A stretch of 64,000 nt of DNA, taken from contig NZ_CP027231.1 in NCBI RefSeq assembly GCF_002998435.1, positions 2,025,001-2,089,000 of the forward strand, given 5' to 3'. The position numbers and the translations under genes were made by a program. This document shows, in pieces, positions 63,252 to 64,000 of the stretch (its first letter is position 1; every line of letters starts with the position of its first letter). The notes beneath the pieces are model-generated. The model was not told the DNA's origin. It saw only the letters and a list, made by a program, of their open reading frames with translations, and searched no databases. The DNA is from Bacteroides zoogleoformans (GTDB lineage: Bacteria > Bacteroidota > Bacteroidia > Bacteroidales > Bacteroidaceae).

Positions 63252-64000
63252 TTAAAATTCCTGTCCTAAGATAAAGTGGAACTGGCTACCGCCATAATTG
63301 GAGTATCCGTTTATCTTATCGAATCCATAAGCCCAGTCAATACCCATCATACCAATCATCGGGAGGAAGATACGAACACCCACACCTGCCGAACGCTTCA
63401 GCTCGAAAGGATTGAACTTGCTCACATCGTGCCAAGCGTTACCGGCTTCGACAAATGTCAACGCATAGATACTGGTACTTGTCTCAAGCATCAAGGGGTA
63501 TCTCAATTCCAGACCGAGGCGGGTATAAGCATAACCGGCGCTACCATAAGGTGTCAAAGAGCTGTTCTCATATCCGCGCAGGGCAACACTTTCCGTCGCA
63601 TAGCTGGAATAGCCGGTCATACCGTCACCACCCACATCGAATGTTTCGAAGGGAGACTTCTTGTATTTGTTATAATGCCCCAGCAAACCAAACTCTACAC
63701 GCCCCATCACTACCGGTGTGCGTTTCACTGAAATTGGGTCCATCAACGGGATATAAACCTTGGATTTGAATTTCCATTTATGATATTCAATCCATCTGTG
63801 CATCTTGTTCATATCTTCCTGATTGCTGGTGTTGTACTTGCTGTAATCCTTACCGTCCAGCAATGAATAGGGTGGTGTGATTTGGGCAGAAAGCGAAAAC
63901 TCCGACCCTTGACGCGGATAAATAGGATTGTCTATGGAGCTACGAGACAAGGTCAGGTTAATGCTCAAGTTATTGCACTTACCGTTTGTAACAGGGAAGT
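63252..64000 (-). CDS. bamA: Outer membrane protein assembly factor BamA, C-terminal part (partial)
   Basis: The frame is open to the window edge, so the protein is cut at its N-terminal side; about 249 residues of the C-terminal Omp85 barrel are visible. The VALRGYENSSLTPYG segment is the conserved loop-6 VRGF/Y-like motif, and the chain ends with a barrel strand FHFILGQEF. BamA inserts outer-membrane proteins. Position directly before two skp-like genes fits the standard bamA-skp order. Confidence 0.92.
   Translation of the reverse strand, partial: FPVTNGKCNNLSINLTLSRSSIDNPIYPRQGSEFSLSAQITPPYSLLDGKDYSKYNTSNQEDMNKMHRWIEYHKWKFKSKVYIPLMDPISVKRTPVVMGRVEFGLLGHYNKYKKSPFETFDVGGDGMTGYSSYATESVALRGYENSSLTPYGSAGYAYTRLGLELRYPLMLETSTSIYALTFVEAGNAWHDVSKFNPFELKRSAGVGVRIFLPMIGMMGIDWAYGFDKINGYSNYGGSQFHFILGQEF

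Overview
The window looks like chromosomal DNA of a gut Bacteroides. The evidence is three SusC/SusD pairs, two hybrid two-component regulators, an ECF sigma/FecR pair, lipoprotein signals throughout, and promoter-like TAnnTTTG (-7) elements with little use of Shine-Dalgarno sequences. The species cannot be fixed from the sequence. No tRNA, rRNA, CRISPR array, insertion sequence or phage gene was recognised.

Layout. (1) 1-3.5 kb: the tail of a probable GH9 enzyme, then a three-gene fimbrial operon (DUF3575 protein, DUF5119 lipoprotein, fimbrillin). The first fimbrial gene is out of frame at a run of seven C. (2) 3.7-21.8 kb: a polysaccharide utilization locus on the + strand with GH2, hybrid two-component regulator, SusC, SusD, three GH43 enzymes (one with its propeller interrupted by another domain) and a large unrecognised protein that looks like an alpha/alpha-barrel enzyme. 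Three GH43 enzymes suggest an arabinose- or xylose-containing plant glycan. (3) 21.8-30.0 kb, - strand: ECF sigma factor, FecR anti-sigma, SusC with an STN domain, SusD and a MINPP-like histidine phosphatase. This looks like an outer-membrane uptake system for a phosphorylated ligand, possibly inositol phosphates. (4) 30-34.4 kb: housekeeping genes (ybeY, an SpmA/SpmB-like membrane protein, an M28 peptidase, an AlkD-like repair protein, a DUF4348 protein). (5) 34.8-57.4 kb: a chondroitin/dermatan sulfate locus in two blocks. The first has SusC, SusD, PL8 lyase, sulfatase and hybrid regulator; the second has GH88 and a sulfatase. Between them lie an N-acetylhexosamine kinase-like gene, a CBM9-like protein, a nuclease-family remnant and two envelope protein genes. 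(6) 57.5-64 kb, - strand: argF', proA, proB and a DUF2007 gene (arginine and proline synthesis), then murI, two ompH/skp genes and the C-terminal part of bamA.

How the genes fit together. In the chondroitin locus, SusC/D would import oligosaccharides, PL8 would cut them to unsaturated disaccharides, the sulfatases would remove sulfate, GH88 would release the unsaturated uronate, and the kinase could phosphorylate the freed GalNAc. The hybrid regulator would sense a periplasmic breakdown product.

Most striking structure. Six intergenic regions each hold a short tandem array whose unit is an inverted repeat plus a spacer. The unit length is 22 bp in five arrays and 23 bp in one. The sequence differs completely from array to array, while the period and architecture are kept. 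I do not know a named element that fits.
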